Source: an uncultured Erysipelotrichaceae bacterium
Lineage (GTDB): Bacteria > Bacillota_I > Bacilli_A > Erysipelotrichales > Coprobacillaceae
NCBI GenBank assembly: GCA_910588075.1
Contig: CAJUOS010000006.1
Coordinates: 1 to 64,000 of the forward strand
Length of the DNA: 64,000 nt
Direction: 5' to 3'
Part shown: positions 8,428-17,318 of the stretch, in pieces
How positions within the stretch are numbered: position 1 is the stretch's first letter
Layout: the number at the start of each line of letters is the position of its first letter
Program-made: the position numbers and the translations under genes
The notes under the pieces: model-generated
The model's input: only the letters and a program-made list of their open reading frames with translations
What the model was told of the DNA's origin: nothing
The model's database searches: none

Positions 8428-8703
8428 ATGGCTTTATTTGATGATATTACAAAAAAAGCAGCAAAATTTACAGAAGATGCTATTGATAAAACACAAGAAT
8501 TTGCTGGAAATGCAAAAATTAAATTAAAAATTAAGAATATTGAAAGTGATAGAGATGATGTTTATAAAGAATTAGGTCAATATTATTTTAAATTAATTGA
8601 AGATGAAAATTCAATTGATGAAGAAATTGCAGAGATGAGAAGTCGAATTTCTGATTATGATGCTAAAATAGAAGAATTAAAAAAACAATTAGAGGCAGAA
8701 TAA
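8428..8703 (+). CDS. Small helical coiled-coil protein, unknown function
   Basis: 91 residues behind AAAGGAGGTG. Entirely helical in appearance, charged, with a heptad-like C-terminal half ending 'KIEELKKQLEAE'. No membrane segment or signal peptide. The N-terminus 'MALFDDITKKAAKFTEDAIDK' (first part) resembles the helical leader of some Firmicute proteins that carry a zinc ribbon later, but no cysteine is present here. It lies close behind the GH25 gene and ahead of a strong terminator. I do not recognise a function. Confidence 0.75.
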   Translation: MALFDDITKKAAKFTEDAIDKTQEFAGNAKIKLKIKNIESDRDDVYKELGQYYFKLIEDENSIDEEIAEMRSRISDYDAKIEELKKQLEAE

Positions 8704-8708
8704 CGAAT

Positions 8709-8750
8709 ATAACAATTAAGGTAAAAAATACTTTAATTGTTATATTTTTA
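8709..8750 (+). terminator. Terminator after the GH25 unit
   Basis: Long stem ATAACAATTAAGGTA (8709-8723) with its near-perfect complement (8729-8743), then a T-rich tract. Confidence 0.8.
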
Positions 8751-8770
8751 ATTTTCATAATTTTCATATG

Positions 8771-8799
8771 TTGACTTTCGCGAATTGCTTTCATATAAT
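8771..8799 (+). promoter_or_regulatory. Promoter of the transglutaminase-like gene
   Basis: TTGACT (8771-8776), 17 bp, TATAAT (8794-8799); predicted start near 8806, 40 nt before the ATG. Confidence 0.8.
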
Positions 8800-8844
8800 A
8801 TAAATTGGTAGACATTGTATTAACTAAAAAAGTGGGAGGAAGTT

Positions 8845-10914
8845 ATGAAAAGATTATTGAGCGCATTGCTATTAATTGCATTAGTAACATCAACAATAAC
8901 AGGAGTGAATGCAAAAGAAATTAAGAGTATAAATAGTGCCACAGCTACAAGTGATAAAATTTATACAACACCTAAAGAAGCGGGTGCTTATTTACGTCAA
9001 TGTATGGTTAATCGCCAAGAAACTGTAATTATTAAATATAATGGAGATACTACTGATGTTTTAAAAAGAATATTTAAAGAAGCAATAAGACATACAGGAG
9101 TTCCTAAAGAAGGAGATTATTTGATTTGGAATCATATATCATGGGGAGCAACAGGTGAATATGTAAATGGAGTGCGTACTTATACTTTTAAGATAAAATA
9201 TAGAACAACAAAAGCACAAGAAGCTGTTGTAGATTCAAAAGTTAAAAGTGTTTTAAGTTCAATGAATTTAAAAGGAAAAAGTGATTATGTAAAAGTAAGA
9301 ACTATTTATCATTATATTTGTAATCATGTTACTTTTGATGATACAGTAGATGCAACAAGTGATATTAAAAAATCAACATATGGGGCTTTAATTAATCAAA
9401 AAGCTGTATGTCAAGGATTTGCATCGTTATTTTATAGATTGGCTTTAGAAGCTGGTGTTGATTGTCGTTTTATTAAAGGTGATGCTACAAAGGTTGCAAC
9501 AACTTATGAGCATGGATGGAATATTGTTAAGTTAGGAGATAAATATTATAACTTAGATGTAACATGGGATTCATTTAATATTCCATATAGTTTTCAATAT
9601 TATTTAAAAGGAAGTAATAATTTTAAAGATCATGTTGTTAGAGTCAATTCATCATATTTAGAACATTTACCAGCTGAATATAAATCTTATAATATCAGTA
9701 CAACTGATTATAAATATACTGATAGTGATTTAATTATTAATGGAAATTGTGGAAGTAATATTAAATGGTCATTTAATAATGGAACAAAAACATTGAGATT
9801 AAGTGGTAAAGGTAGTATGCCAAACTTTATTACAACACAATCAAATTTAAAATTAGCACCATGGAAAAATTTAAAGGCTGAAAAATTAATTATTGATAGT
9901 GGAATAACAAATATTGGAGATAATGCTTTTTTTGGATTTAAAAATTTAAAGAGTATATCAATACCATCAACTGTAAAAACTATTGGAAAACAAGCATTTT
10001 ATAATTGTGATAACTTAAAAACAGTAACAATTCCTTCAAGTGTAACAACAATAGGAAATATTGCTTTTGGATATAAATATCAAAGTAGTACAAGTAATCA
10101 AAAAATAGTAGGATTTACAATTAATGGATATGCAGATACAGCAGCAGATAGTTATGCAAGAAAATACAGTTTTAAAATGGTTAAAAAGTATAACATGGCT
10201 AAAGCTATTGTAACAGTTAATAGTGCAACTTATACAGGAAGTGCATTAAAACCAACTGTTAAAGTAAAATATGGTAATACAACATTAGTAAAAGATGTAA
10301 ATTATACAGTTTCATATATGAATAATGTTAAAGCTGGAAAAGGAACTGTCAAAATCACAGGAAAAGGAAACTATACAGGAAGTATTACAAAAACATTTAC
10401 AATAGCTAAAAGAGGAGTATCAAAACTCACATATTCAAAAATTAGTAATAAAGCCTATACAGGAAAACAAATTAAACCAAGTATAACAGTGAAATATAAT
10501 GGAAGAACTTTAACTAAAGGAATAAGTTATACAGTAAGTTATGGAAAGAATAAGTCAACAGGAAAGGCTACAATCAAGATTACTGGAAAAGGGAACTATA
10601 CAGGAAGTATCACAAAAACATTCTATATCGTACCAAAGAAAGTAACAATCAGTAGTGCAAAGAGTAGTGCAAAGAAGAAACTCACAGTTAAATATAAAAA
10701 AGTCACAGGAGCAAGTGGATATCAGATAGCGTATCAAAAGAGTGGGAGTAAGAAGTGGACATACACAACAGTGTCAAGCAAGAGTGCATCAAAGACACTA
10801 ACAAAACTTACAAGCAAAAAGAATTATAAAGTCAAAGTAAGAGCTTATAAGACAGTAAGTGGAAAGAAATACTATGGAACATATAGTGCTACAAAGACTG
10901 TGAAAGTAAAATAA
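8845..10914 (+). CDS. Secreted transglutaminase-like protein with LRR, MBG-type and FN3 domains
   Basis: 689 residues. Signal peptide (about 1-23). A transglutaminase/protease-like core (about 140-250) has an apparent catalytic triad C189 ('KAVCQG'), H223 ('EHGWN') and D238 ('LDVTWD'). Then two BspA-type leucine-rich repeats (about 350-420: 'AFFGFKNLKSISIPSTVKTIG' type), two MBG/YDG-like repeats ending 'ITGKGNYTGSITKTF' (about 450-595) and a Lys-rich FN3-like domain to the end. No sortase tail, so release or non-covalent binding is expected. The last 165 codons are nearly the same as in the protease at 58128. Whether it crosslinks or cleaves proteins cannot be told from sequence. RBS GGGAGGAAG. 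Confidence 0.85.
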   Translation: MKRLLSALLLIALVTSTITGVNAKEIKSINSATATSDKIYTTPKEAGAYLRQCMVNRQETVIIKYNGDTTDVLKRIFKEAIRHTGVPKEGDYLIWNHISWGATGEYVNGVRTYTFKIKYRTTKAQEAVVDSKVKSVLSSMNLKGKSDYVKVRTIYHYICNHVTFDDTVDATSDIKKSTYGALINQKAVCQGFASLFYRLALEAGVDCRFIKGDATKVATTYEHGWNIVKLGDKYYNLDVTWDSFNIPYSFQYYLKGSNNFKDHVVRVNSSYLEHLPAEYKSYNISTTDYKYTDSDLIINGNCGSNIKWSFNNGTKTLRLSGKGSMPNFITTQSNLKLAPWKNLKAEKLIIDSGITNIGDNAFFGFKNLKSISIPSTVKTIGKQAFYNCDNLKTVTIPSSVTTIGNIAFGYKYQSSTSNQKIVGFTINGYADTAADSYARKYSFKMVKKYNMAKAIVTVNSATYTGSALKPTVKVKYGNTTLVKDVNYTVSYMNNVKAGKGTVKITGKGNYTGSITKTFTIAKRGVSKLTYSKISNKAYTGKQIKPSITVKYNGRTLTKGISYTVSYGKNKSTGKATIKITGKGNYTGSITKTFYIVPKKVTISSAKSSAKKKLTVKYKKVTGASGYQIAYQKSGSKKWTYTTVSSKSASKTLTKLTSKKNYKVKVRAYKTVSGKKYYGTYSATKTVKVK
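10420..10914 (+). repeat. MBG-FN3 tail repeat, copy 1
   Basis: This segment encodes the last MBG-type repeat plus FN3 domain and matches 60409-60905 closely at the DNA level, with long runs of identical bases. The similarity is higher than between other repeats in either protein. Confidence 0.85.
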
Positions 10915-10932
10915 AATGAAAAAAATGATAAG

Positions 10933-10958
10933 AACAGATTCGATTTGAGTCTGTTTTT
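10933..10958 (+). terminator. Terminator of the transglutaminase-like gene
   Basis: AACAGATTC (10933-10941) / GAGTCTGTT (10947-10955) with one G-T pair, then T. Confidence 0.75.
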
Positions 10959-10998
10959 ATTTTATATAAAGGAAAAATATCGTATTTATTAAAATAAT

Positions 10999-11030
10999 TA
11001 TTCTAACACCTAAAAAAAGGTGTTAGAATA
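10999..11030. promoter_or_regulatory. Perfect 12-bp inverted repeat upstream of the 11092-14366 unit
   Basis: TATTCTAACACC (10999-11010) and GGTGTTAGAATA (11019-11030), 8-nt spacer. No T-tract follows on the plus strand, so it is not a simple terminator for the previous gene, which already has one. It could be an operator or an mRNA hairpin. Confidence 0.5.
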
Positions 11031-11091
11031 AAAGAGTAGAAAACATTGATTTTGTATATTGTTTATAATGAATATACAAGGAGATGATTTT

Positions 11092-11688
11092 ATGAGAAAA
11101 GATTATAATACTGTTGTAGATATTTCATTGGTGGAGGAAAAACATTATTTATTGAATTTATGTTTAACAAAGAGAATTCAATATTCTTTGTATCAATGTT
11201 TTTCAATAAAGCAAATTAATAAGATTATTAATCAATCTCAAATAAATAATACACTTTATAAACAAGCATTAATTATGCTATATCAATCTAAAGATTTTGA
11301 AGCTTTAGAAAAACAACTTATTTTCATGAATAAATATTTTGATAATCAAGATTATAAAGATTTAAAGAAAGATTTATTTCAAAAAATTAGTCAAAAAAAT
11401 ATAACAATACAAGAATATTGTGTTTTAAGGCATTTAATATCTTTTGAAAAAATTTCTTTTGAGTACTTTATAGAAAAATTACATTTCAATTATGGTGTAA
11501 GTCATTTAGAATGTGCCAAGATATGTTTAATTGAAAATCATTCACATCTTGCATATAAATATTTAAAACAATTAAATCATTGTCAAGATCAAAATATTTT
11601 ACAATTATTAGATATAAAAGATTATTTATTATTAAAAAATGATTATCAAGAAAAGAAAAATAAATATATTTTATTATCAGCACATTAA
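11092..11688 (+). CDS. Conserved-looking protein of unknown function
   Basis: 198 residues, start MRKDYN behind AAGGAGA; longer in-frame starts lack an RBS. Soluble, Leu/Ile/Lys/Tyr-rich, all-helical in appearance, with a weak repeated pattern suggestive of helical hairpins. No motif recognised. Its stop is 10 nt before the start of the WYL regulator, whose RBS (AAGGAGG) overlaps the stop codon, so the two are translationally linked. A role with that regulator is inferred from position only. Confidence 0.7.
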   Translation: MRKDYNTVVDISLVEEKHYLLNLCLTKRIQYSLYQCFSIKQINKIINQSQINNTLYKQALIMLYQSKDFEALEKQLIFMNKYFDNQDYKDLKKDLFQKISQKNITIQEYCVLRHLISFEKISFEYFIEKLHFNYGVSHLECAKICLIENHSHLAYKYLKQLNHCQDQNILQLLDIKDYLLLKNDYQEKKNKYILLSAH

Positions 11689-11698
11689 GGAGGATATT

Positions 11699-12682
11699 AT
11701 GGGAGAAAAAATGTATTATATTTTAAAAATAATTCAAGAAAATGAAAATTCTGCAATAAGTGCAAAAGAGATTTTAAAAAGATTAGAAAATTATAATATA
11801 TATATTGATATAAAAACTGTATATTCATGTATTAAACAGATAAATAAGTTCTTTTATTTTTGGATAGAAAAAGAAATGATTATATCTATACATAGTGTTG
11901 GTTATAAAATAGAAAATGAATTTTTTTTAGATGGAGAATTACAATTTTTAATAGATAATATTTCATTTCATGAAGATTTAAAATATGAAGATAAAGTTAA
12001 ATTAAAACATAAACTTTCTCATTTATCTTCTTATCAACAAAGAGCACGTTTAGTTCAATATCAACCTCAGGATAAACAACAAACATTTTCTTTTATTTTA
12101 AATATATCCACAATCATAAAAGCAATTGAAAGAAAAGCTGTCATTTCTTTTCAATATATTAATTATGAAGTAGTACATAATCATTTAATAGAGGTTCCAT
12201 CTCAAAATGGTAATGATGGAAAACAATATATTATTTCTCCATATCAAATTGTTCCACATAATAATCATTATTATTTAATTGGCTATAATCAAAAATATAA
12301 AAATGAATTATCTATATATCGTATTGATCGAATGAGACAAATTATGACAATTCAAGAGTCATTTATAGAGATGAGAGAACAATTTGATATGAGTAAAGAA
12401 ATTGATAAAATGATAAATATGTATAGTACACAAGTTAAAGATACATTACAAATAGAGTGTCATCAAAAAATTTTAAGAGAAATAGTTTCTCATTTTGGTA
12501 TGGATATGGAAGTGAAGAAACTTCATCAAAACAAATATTTACTAACAATCTCAGATGTTTCTATATCAGAAGGTTTAATAGGATGGATTTTTATGTTACA
12601 AGATCAAATAAAAGTTATATCCCCAATTTCATTAAGAGAGAAGATTCAAAGAAAAATAGAGAATATGGCAAGTCTTTATTAA
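11699..12682 (+). CDS. WYL-domain transcriptional regulator
   Basis: 327 residues. N-terminal winged-helix segment (about 1-75, 'ISAKEILKRLENYNIYIDIKTVYSCIKQ', first part typical HTH). A WYL-type core (about 140-240) contains 'AVISFQYINYEV', 'ISPYQIVPHNNHYYLIGYN' and 'SIYRIDRMRQI', matching the family's ligand-binding beta-sheet. A WCX-like C-terminal part follows. WYL regulators sense nucleic acids or nucleotides in several defence and stress systems. Here the gene precedes a Bce-type two-component system by 30 nt, which is an unusual pairing. The ligand is unknown. Confidence 0.8.
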   Translation: MGEKMYYILKIIQENENSAISAKEILKRLENYNIYIDIKTVYSCIKQINKFFYFWIEKEMIISIHSVGYKIENEFFLDGELQFLIDNISFHEDLKYEDKVKLKHKLSHLSSYQQRARLVQYQPQDKQQTFSFILNISTIIKAIERKAVISFQYINYEVVHNHLIEVPSQNGNDGKQYIISPYQIVPHNNHYYLIGYNQKYKNELSIYRIDRMRQIMTIQESFIEMREQFDMSKEIDKMINMYSTQVKDTLQIECHQKILREIVSHFGMDMEVKKLHQNKYLLTISDVSISEGLIGWIFMLQDQIKVISPISLREKIQRKIENMASLY

Positions 12683-12712
12683 GTTGTGTTATAATACTAT
12701 GGGGTGATATCT

Positions 12713-13399
12713 ATGCAGAAAATTATGATTGTAGAAGATGATGAAGTTATTTCATCAATATTAAAAAAGCATCTGAGTAAATGGAACTATGAAATTTATG
12801 TTGCTGAAAATTTTGAAAATATTTTAGATGATTTTATCCAACAACAACCTATACTTGTATTGTTAGATATATCATTACCTTTTTATAATGGATATCATTG
12901 GTGTCAAGAAATTAGAAAAATTTCAGAAGTCCCAGTTATTTTTATATCTTCTATGAATGAAAATATGAATATTGTTATGGCAATGAATATGGGAGCAGAT
13001 GATTTTATATCTAAACCATTTGACTTAAATGTTATTACTGCAAAAATTCAAGCATTATTAAGAAGAACATATTCATTTACAAAACAGTATCAACTTCTTA
13101 CATATAAAGATTTGACTCTTAATTTATTAAATGCAACTATATCATATCAAGATATAGTGATAGATTTAACAAAAAATGAATTAAAAATTTTACAATTATT
13201 ATTTGAAAAAGCAGAAACTTTTGTTTCAAGGGAAGAAATGATGATGGAACTCTGGCAAACAGAACAATTTGTAGATGATAATACTTTAAGTGTTAATGTC
13301 AATAGATTAAGAAAAAAATTAGAAATTTTTACAATATCATCACTTATTCAAACAAAGAAAGGGATAGGGTATCAATTATATTATGAAGAATCTATATAA
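12713..13399 (+). CDS. OmpR-family response regulator, BceR-like
   Basis: 228 residues. Receiver domain with acidic pocket 'VEDDE', phosphoacceptor D52 in 'VLLDISLP', switch Ser/Thr 'FISSMNE' and conserved Lys 'ISKPFD'. A C-terminal winged helix follows ('LTKNELKILQLLFE...LSVNVNRLRKKL'). ATG 12713 is preferred over a GTG at 12704 because GGGGTGAT gives proper spacing. It overlaps the kinase gene by 17 nt. It probably binds the TTACA-N4-TGTAA palindrome ahead of the ABC genes and induces them when the transporter meets an antimicrobial peptide. Confidence 0.9.
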   Translation: MQKIMIVEDDEVISSILKKHLSKWNYEIYVAENFENILDDFIQQQPILVLLDISLPFYNGYHWCQEIRKISEVPVIFISSMNENMNIVMAMNMGADDFISKPFDLNVITAKIQALLRRTYSFTKQYQLLTYKDLTLNLLNATISYQDIVIDLTKNELKILQLLFEKAETFVSREEMMMELWQTEQFVDDNTLSVNVNRLRKKLEIFTISSLIQTKKGIGYQLYYEESI

Positions 13400-14366
13400 T
13401 TATTTAAAATATAGACAATCACTTTATATTTTATCAATTCTATTTATAGGTTTATTTAATCTTATTTTATATTTATATGATATATTGAGTGAAGCTATTC
13501 AATATGCAACATTATTATGTATAGTTATACTGATGACTTACTTTATTATAGATTACTATCATTTTTATAAAAAGAGACAACAACTTCATTATATTCTTTC
13601 TCTTAAAGAACCATGTATATCAGACTTACCATTATCACATAATCAGATAGATCAACTTTATCATGATTTATTATATAAAATAGATGCAATTCATCATCAA
13701 TTAGAAAGTAAAAATGAACAAAATTATCATCAAATGATTGATTATTTTACATTATGGGTACATCAAATTAAAACACCAATTTCAGCATTACACTTATTGA
13801 TTCAATCAAAAGATATTTCAAATAATGATTTATTAATACAAGTTTTAAGAATAGAACAATATGTAGAAATGGTTCTTCATTATATAAAAATTGATCATAT
13901 GTCAACAGATTTAAAGTTAAAACACTATTCATTAGAAGATATTATTAATGGTGTTATTAAAAAACAAGCAACATTTTTTATTTATCAAAAAATTCAACTC
14001 AACTTAGAACCAATATCTTTAAAAATTTTAACTGATGAGAAGTGGATTACATTTGTTATTGAACAAATTATATCTAATGCTTTGAAATACACAAAACAAG
14101 GAAGTATTCATATTTATGTGAAAAATGAAACTTTGTACATTCAAGATACAGGAATAGGTATTCAAGCAGAGGATTTACCAAGAATATTTGAAAGAGGTTT
14201 TACAGGATGTAATGGAAGATTAGATAAAAAGGCTAGTGGTTTAGGCTTATATTTATGTCATGAAATTATTTCTAATTTAGGTTATAGGATTCATATAGAA
14301 TCACAACTAGGGAAAGGAACATGTGTATCTATTAATTTTCATATTGATGAATTACAAGTTGAATAA
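13383..14366 (+). CDS. Intramembrane-sensing histidine kinase, BceS-like
   Basis: 327 residues. Two N-terminal helices (about 10-60) with almost no extracellular loop, the hallmark of intramembrane-sensing kinases that read transporter state rather than a ligand. H-box 'YFTLWVHQIKTPISAL' with H127; the 'VHQIKTP' form is typical of BceS. N-box 'IISNALKYT', G1 'DTGIGI', F-box 'RIFERGF' and G2 'SGLGLYLC' are intact. It should act with the ABC transporter encoded just downstream. Confidence 0.92.
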   Translation: MKNLYNYLKYRQSLYILSILFIGLFNLILYLYDILSEAIQYATLLCIVILMTYFIIDYYHFYKKRQQLHYILSLKEPCISDLPLSHNQIDQLYHDLLYKIDAIHHQLESKNEQNYHQMIDYFTLWVHQIKTPISALHLLIQSKDISNNDLLIQVLRIEQYVEMVLHYIKIDHMSTDLKLKHYSLEDIINGVIKKQATFFIYQKIQLNLEPISLKILTDEKWITFVIEQIISNALKYTKQGSIHIYVKNETLYIQDTGIGIQAEDLPRIFERGFTGCNGRLDKKASGLGLYLCHEIISNLGYRIHIESQLGKGTCVSINFHIDELQVE

Positions 14367-14367
14367 A

Positions 14368-14383
14368 CTTACATCAATGTAAG
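14368..14383. promoter_or_regulatory. BceR-type operator
   Basis: CTTACAT-CA-ATGTAAG, a perfect 7-bp inverted repeat two bases after the kinase stop codon. It contains TTACA-N4-TGTAA, the consensus I recall for BceR-type regulators of B. subtilis. A further TGTAA half-site follows at 14399-14403. It lies 84 nt upstream of the ABC ATPase start, as expected for an activator site. Confidence 0.75.
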
Positions 14384-14467
14384 AAATGTATGTGAAATTG
14401 TAAGATAAATCAATGGTAACAATAACTCTTTTTGCGTAAACTAGAGATATACAAAGGAGGAAAGGTT

Positions 14468-15226
14468 ATGGCATTATTAGAAGTTAAAAATTTAAAAAAG
14501 ATATATTCAACACGTTTTTCAAATCAACAGGTTCAAGCATTATCAAATGTTTCCTTTACTGTCGAAGAAGGGGAATATGTAGCTATAATGGGTGAATCAG
14601 GAAGTGGAAAAACAACTTTACTTAATATTCTAGCATCATTAGATAAACCTACAAGTGGTGAGGTTCTTTTAAATGGAAGAGATATTACACATATTAAAGA
14701 AAGAGAAATTGCAGAGTTTAGAAGAAAAAATTTAGGTTTTGTTTTTCAAGATTTTAATTTATTAGATACTTTTTCAATTAAAGATAATATTTTCTTACCA
14801 CTTGTTTTATCAAAAGAAGTTTATCCTGTCATGAATCAAAAATTAAAAGTTCTTGCACCTAAATTAGGGATTCAAGATTTATTAGAAAAGTATCCTTATG
14901 AAATATCAGGTGGACAAAAACAAAGAGTTGCAGTAGCAAGAGCATTGATTACACATCCACAAATAGTTTTAGCAGATGAACCAACAGGAGCTTTAGATTC
15001 AAAATCAACAGATCAATTATTAGAAATTTTTGATAGTATTAATGAAGAAGGACAAACCATTTTAATGGTTACACATAGTACAAAAGCAGCAAGTTATGCA
15101 AAAAGAGTTCTTTTTATTAGAGATGGAGAAGTTTTTCATCAAATTTATAAAGGAAATCAAACGAATCAACAAATGTATCAAAGTATTTCTGATACATTGA
15201 CACTACTTGCAGCAGGAGGGAAGTAA
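14468..15226 (+). CDS. Peptide-antibiotic ABC transporter ATPase, BceA-like
   Basis: 252 residues; ATG 14468 after AAAGGAGG. Walker A 'GESGSGKTT', Q-loop 'VFQDFN', signature 'SGGQKQR', Walker B 'IVLADEPTGALD' and the H-loop 'VTHSTKAAS' are all present. It belongs to the MacB/LolD-like class that powers BceB-type permeases, which free cell-wall precursors from bacitracin-like or lantibiotic peptides. The permease starts 2 nt after its stop codon. Confidence 0.93.
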   Translation: MALLEVKNLKKIYSTRFSNQQVQALSNVSFTVEEGEYVAIMGESGSGKTTLLNILASLDKPTSGEVLLNGRDITHIKEREIAEFRRKNLGFVFQDFNLLDTFSIKDNIFLPLVLSKEVYPVMNQKLKVLAPKLGIQDLLEKYPYEISGGQKQRVAVARALITHPQIVLADEPTGALDSKSTDQLLEIFDSINEEGQTILMVTHSTKAASYAKRVLFIRDGEVFHQIYKGNQTNQQMYQSISDTLTLLAAGGK

Positions 15227-15227
15227 T

Positions 15228-17198
15228 ATGAAACTTTTCTTCTATCCAAGATTAGCATTAAGAAATATTAGAAAAAATGCTAAAATTTATATACCCTATT
15301 TATTAACAAGTACATTTACAGTTGCTATGTTATATATTATTCATAGTTTATCAGTTAATGGTGGCTATGAGTCTTTAAAACTAGGAAAAAGAATATTACC
15401 AGTTATTATGCAATTAGGTACATGGGTTGTTATGATATTTGCAATTATTTTCTTATTTTATATCAATAGTTTTATAATTAAGCGTAGAAAAAAAGAGATT
15501 GCTTTGTATAATATTTTAGGTATGGAAAAGAAGCATATTATGTATATGATGTTTCATGAAACATTAATAACATCATTGTTTTCATTAATTGTTGGTATTT
15601 TATTTGGAATTATTTTTAGTAAGTTATTATTTTTAGTATTAATACATTTAGCTCATATTTCTACACCATTTCAATTTGTTATTCCTATTGAAAGTGTGTT
15701 ATTAACAGGTAGCATTTTTATTCCTATATATTTTGTTTCTTATTTATTTAATGTTATTCAAATTCAATTATCAAATCCAATAGGATTATTAAGAAGTGGA
15801 CAAACAGGTGAAAAAGAACCTAAAGTAAAATGGATATTAACATTAATAGGTTTAGGAACTTTAGGAAGTGGTTATTATATTGCACAAACAATTGAAAATC
15901 CAACAGAGGCAATGCTTTTATTCTTTGTTGCTGTTGTTTTAGTAATTATAGGAACATATTGTTTATTTACAGCAGGTTCAATAACTTTATTGAAAATTTT
16001 AAAGAAAAATAGAAAGTTTTATTATAAGACAAGACATTTTACTTCTGTTTCACAAATGATTTATCGCATGAAGCAAAATGCAGTAGGACTAGCAAGTATC
16101 TGTATCTTGTGTACATGTATACTTGTTATGTTATCATCAACAGTATGTTTGTATATAAGTGTACAAGATAGTTCAAATATGATGGTCAATGAACAATTAA
16201 GGTTGGTTTTAAGTTCTTCTGATGACAATAATGTGAATAGTCAAGAAATAAATCAAATTTATGATAAATGTATAAAACAGTTTCAATTAAATGGTATAGA
16301 AGTACAAACAGTTATTAAAAAGAAATGTTATCTAGCATCAGGAAACTATTCTCATCAAAAGTTTTCTGTGGGTGGATACAATCAGAAAGAACATACAAGT
16401 ATAACAGCAATGAGTTTAGATGAATTTAATCAAGCATTTCATAAAAACTTAACATTAAAAGAAAATGAAATTTTAGCTGCATGTAATTTTGAAACATTAA
16501 AAGATTCTTTAACAATTAATGACAAAGTATTTAATATTAAAGCGATTATAGATGAACCTTATTTTCTAGGACAAAAGTATTCAGATATTGATAGGGATAT
16601 GACAGTTGTTTTTAATAATGATAAAATATTAAATGAGTCATTATTTAATACTGATTATTTTACAAAATCATGTATGTATATTTCAATTGATTTTAAGGAT
16701 ATTAAAGATAGTGTAAAAGCCTTAGATATTGTTGAAAATCATATACCAGATGATGTTGATATGTACTCTCAATCACAATATGAATTACAAGAAGAATACT
16801 TAGAAGTTTTTGGTAGTTTGTTTTTTCTAGGTATATTTTTAGGAGTTATGTTTTTAATGGCAGCTATTCTTATTATGTATTATAAACAATTATCTGAAGG
16901 ATATGAAGATCAAAAAAGATATGAAATTATGCAAAATGTAGGAATGAGTCGTAGAGAGGTTAAACAATCTATTCGTTCACAGGTTCTTATTTTCTTCTTT
17001 TTACCACTTGTTGTTGCTACTATTCATATGGCATTTGCATTTAAAATGATTGTTAAAATGTTTAGTTTCTTAGTGCTTTCAGATTTATCTTTATTTATTT
17101 GGTGTACAGTTATTTCTAGTATGATACTAGCAATTATATATAGTATTGTTTACTATTTAACTGCTAAAGTTTATTATAGAATTGTAAGAGTTGAATAG
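15228..17198 (+). CDS. Peptide-antibiotic ABC transporter permease, BceB-like
   Basis: 656 residues, the standard size for BceB. About ten membrane segments with the diagnostic large extracellular loop (about 310-520) between helices seven and eight, and FtsX-like domains on both sides. N-terminal 'FYPRLALRNIRKNAKIYIPY' is typical. The loop is the sensor for the peptide-target complex and signals to the kinase. The RBS AGGAGGG lies in the end of the ATPase gene. Substrate specificity cannot be told. Confidence 0.92.
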   Translation: MKLFFYPRLALRNIRKNAKIYIPYLLTSTFTVAMLYIIHSLSVNGGYESLKLGKRILPVIMQLGTWVVMIFAIIFLFYINSFIIKRRKKEIALYNILGMEKKHIMYMMFHETLITSLFSLIVGILFGIIFSKLLFLVLIHLAHISTPFQFVIPIESVLLTGSIFIPIYFVSYLFNVIQIQLSNPIGLLRSGQTGEKEPKVKWILTLIGLGTLGSGYYIAQTIENPTEAMLLFFVAVVLVIIGTYCLFTAGSITLLKILKKNRKFYYKTRHFTSVSQMIYRMKQNAVGLASICILCTCILVMLSSTVCLYISVQDSSNMMVNEQLRLVLSSSDDNNVNSQEINQIYDKCIKQFQLNGIEVQTVIKKKCYLASGNYSHQKFSVGGYNQKEHTSITAMSLDEFNQAFHKNLTLKENEILAACNFETLKDSLTINDKVFNIKAIIDEPYFLGQKYSDIDRDMTVVFNNDKILNESLFNTDYFTKSCMYISIDFKDIKDSVKALDIVENHIPDDVDMYSQSQYELQEEYLEVFGSLFFLGIFLGVMFLMAAILIMYYKQLSEGYEDQKRYEIMQNVGMSRREVKQSIRSQVLIFFFLPLVVATIHMAFAFKMIVKMFSFLVLSDLSLFIWCTVISSMILAIIYSIVYYLTAKVYYRIVRVE

Positions 17199-17202
17199 TA
17201 TG

Positions 17203-17232
17203 AACTTGGAGCTTTTTTCTCCAAGTTTTTTT
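17203..17232 (+). terminator. Terminator of the Bce-type operon
   Basis: AACTTGGAG (17203-17211) / CTCCAAGTT (17219-17227), then T5. Confidence 0.85.
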
Positions 17233-17274
17233 GTTTATATATACTACAAAGAGTAAGATGAATATAATAGATAA

Positions 17275-17310
17275 TTAAAAAACCTTTGCAATTCAATTCA
17301 GCAAAGGTTT
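17275..17310 (-). terminator. Terminator of hom-lysC-asd
   Basis: Minus strand AAACCTTTGC / GCAAAGGTTT (17280-17289 with 17301-17310), then a T-rich tail. It may also work on the plus strand. Confidence 0.85.
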
Positions 17311-17318
17311 ATCGTTTT

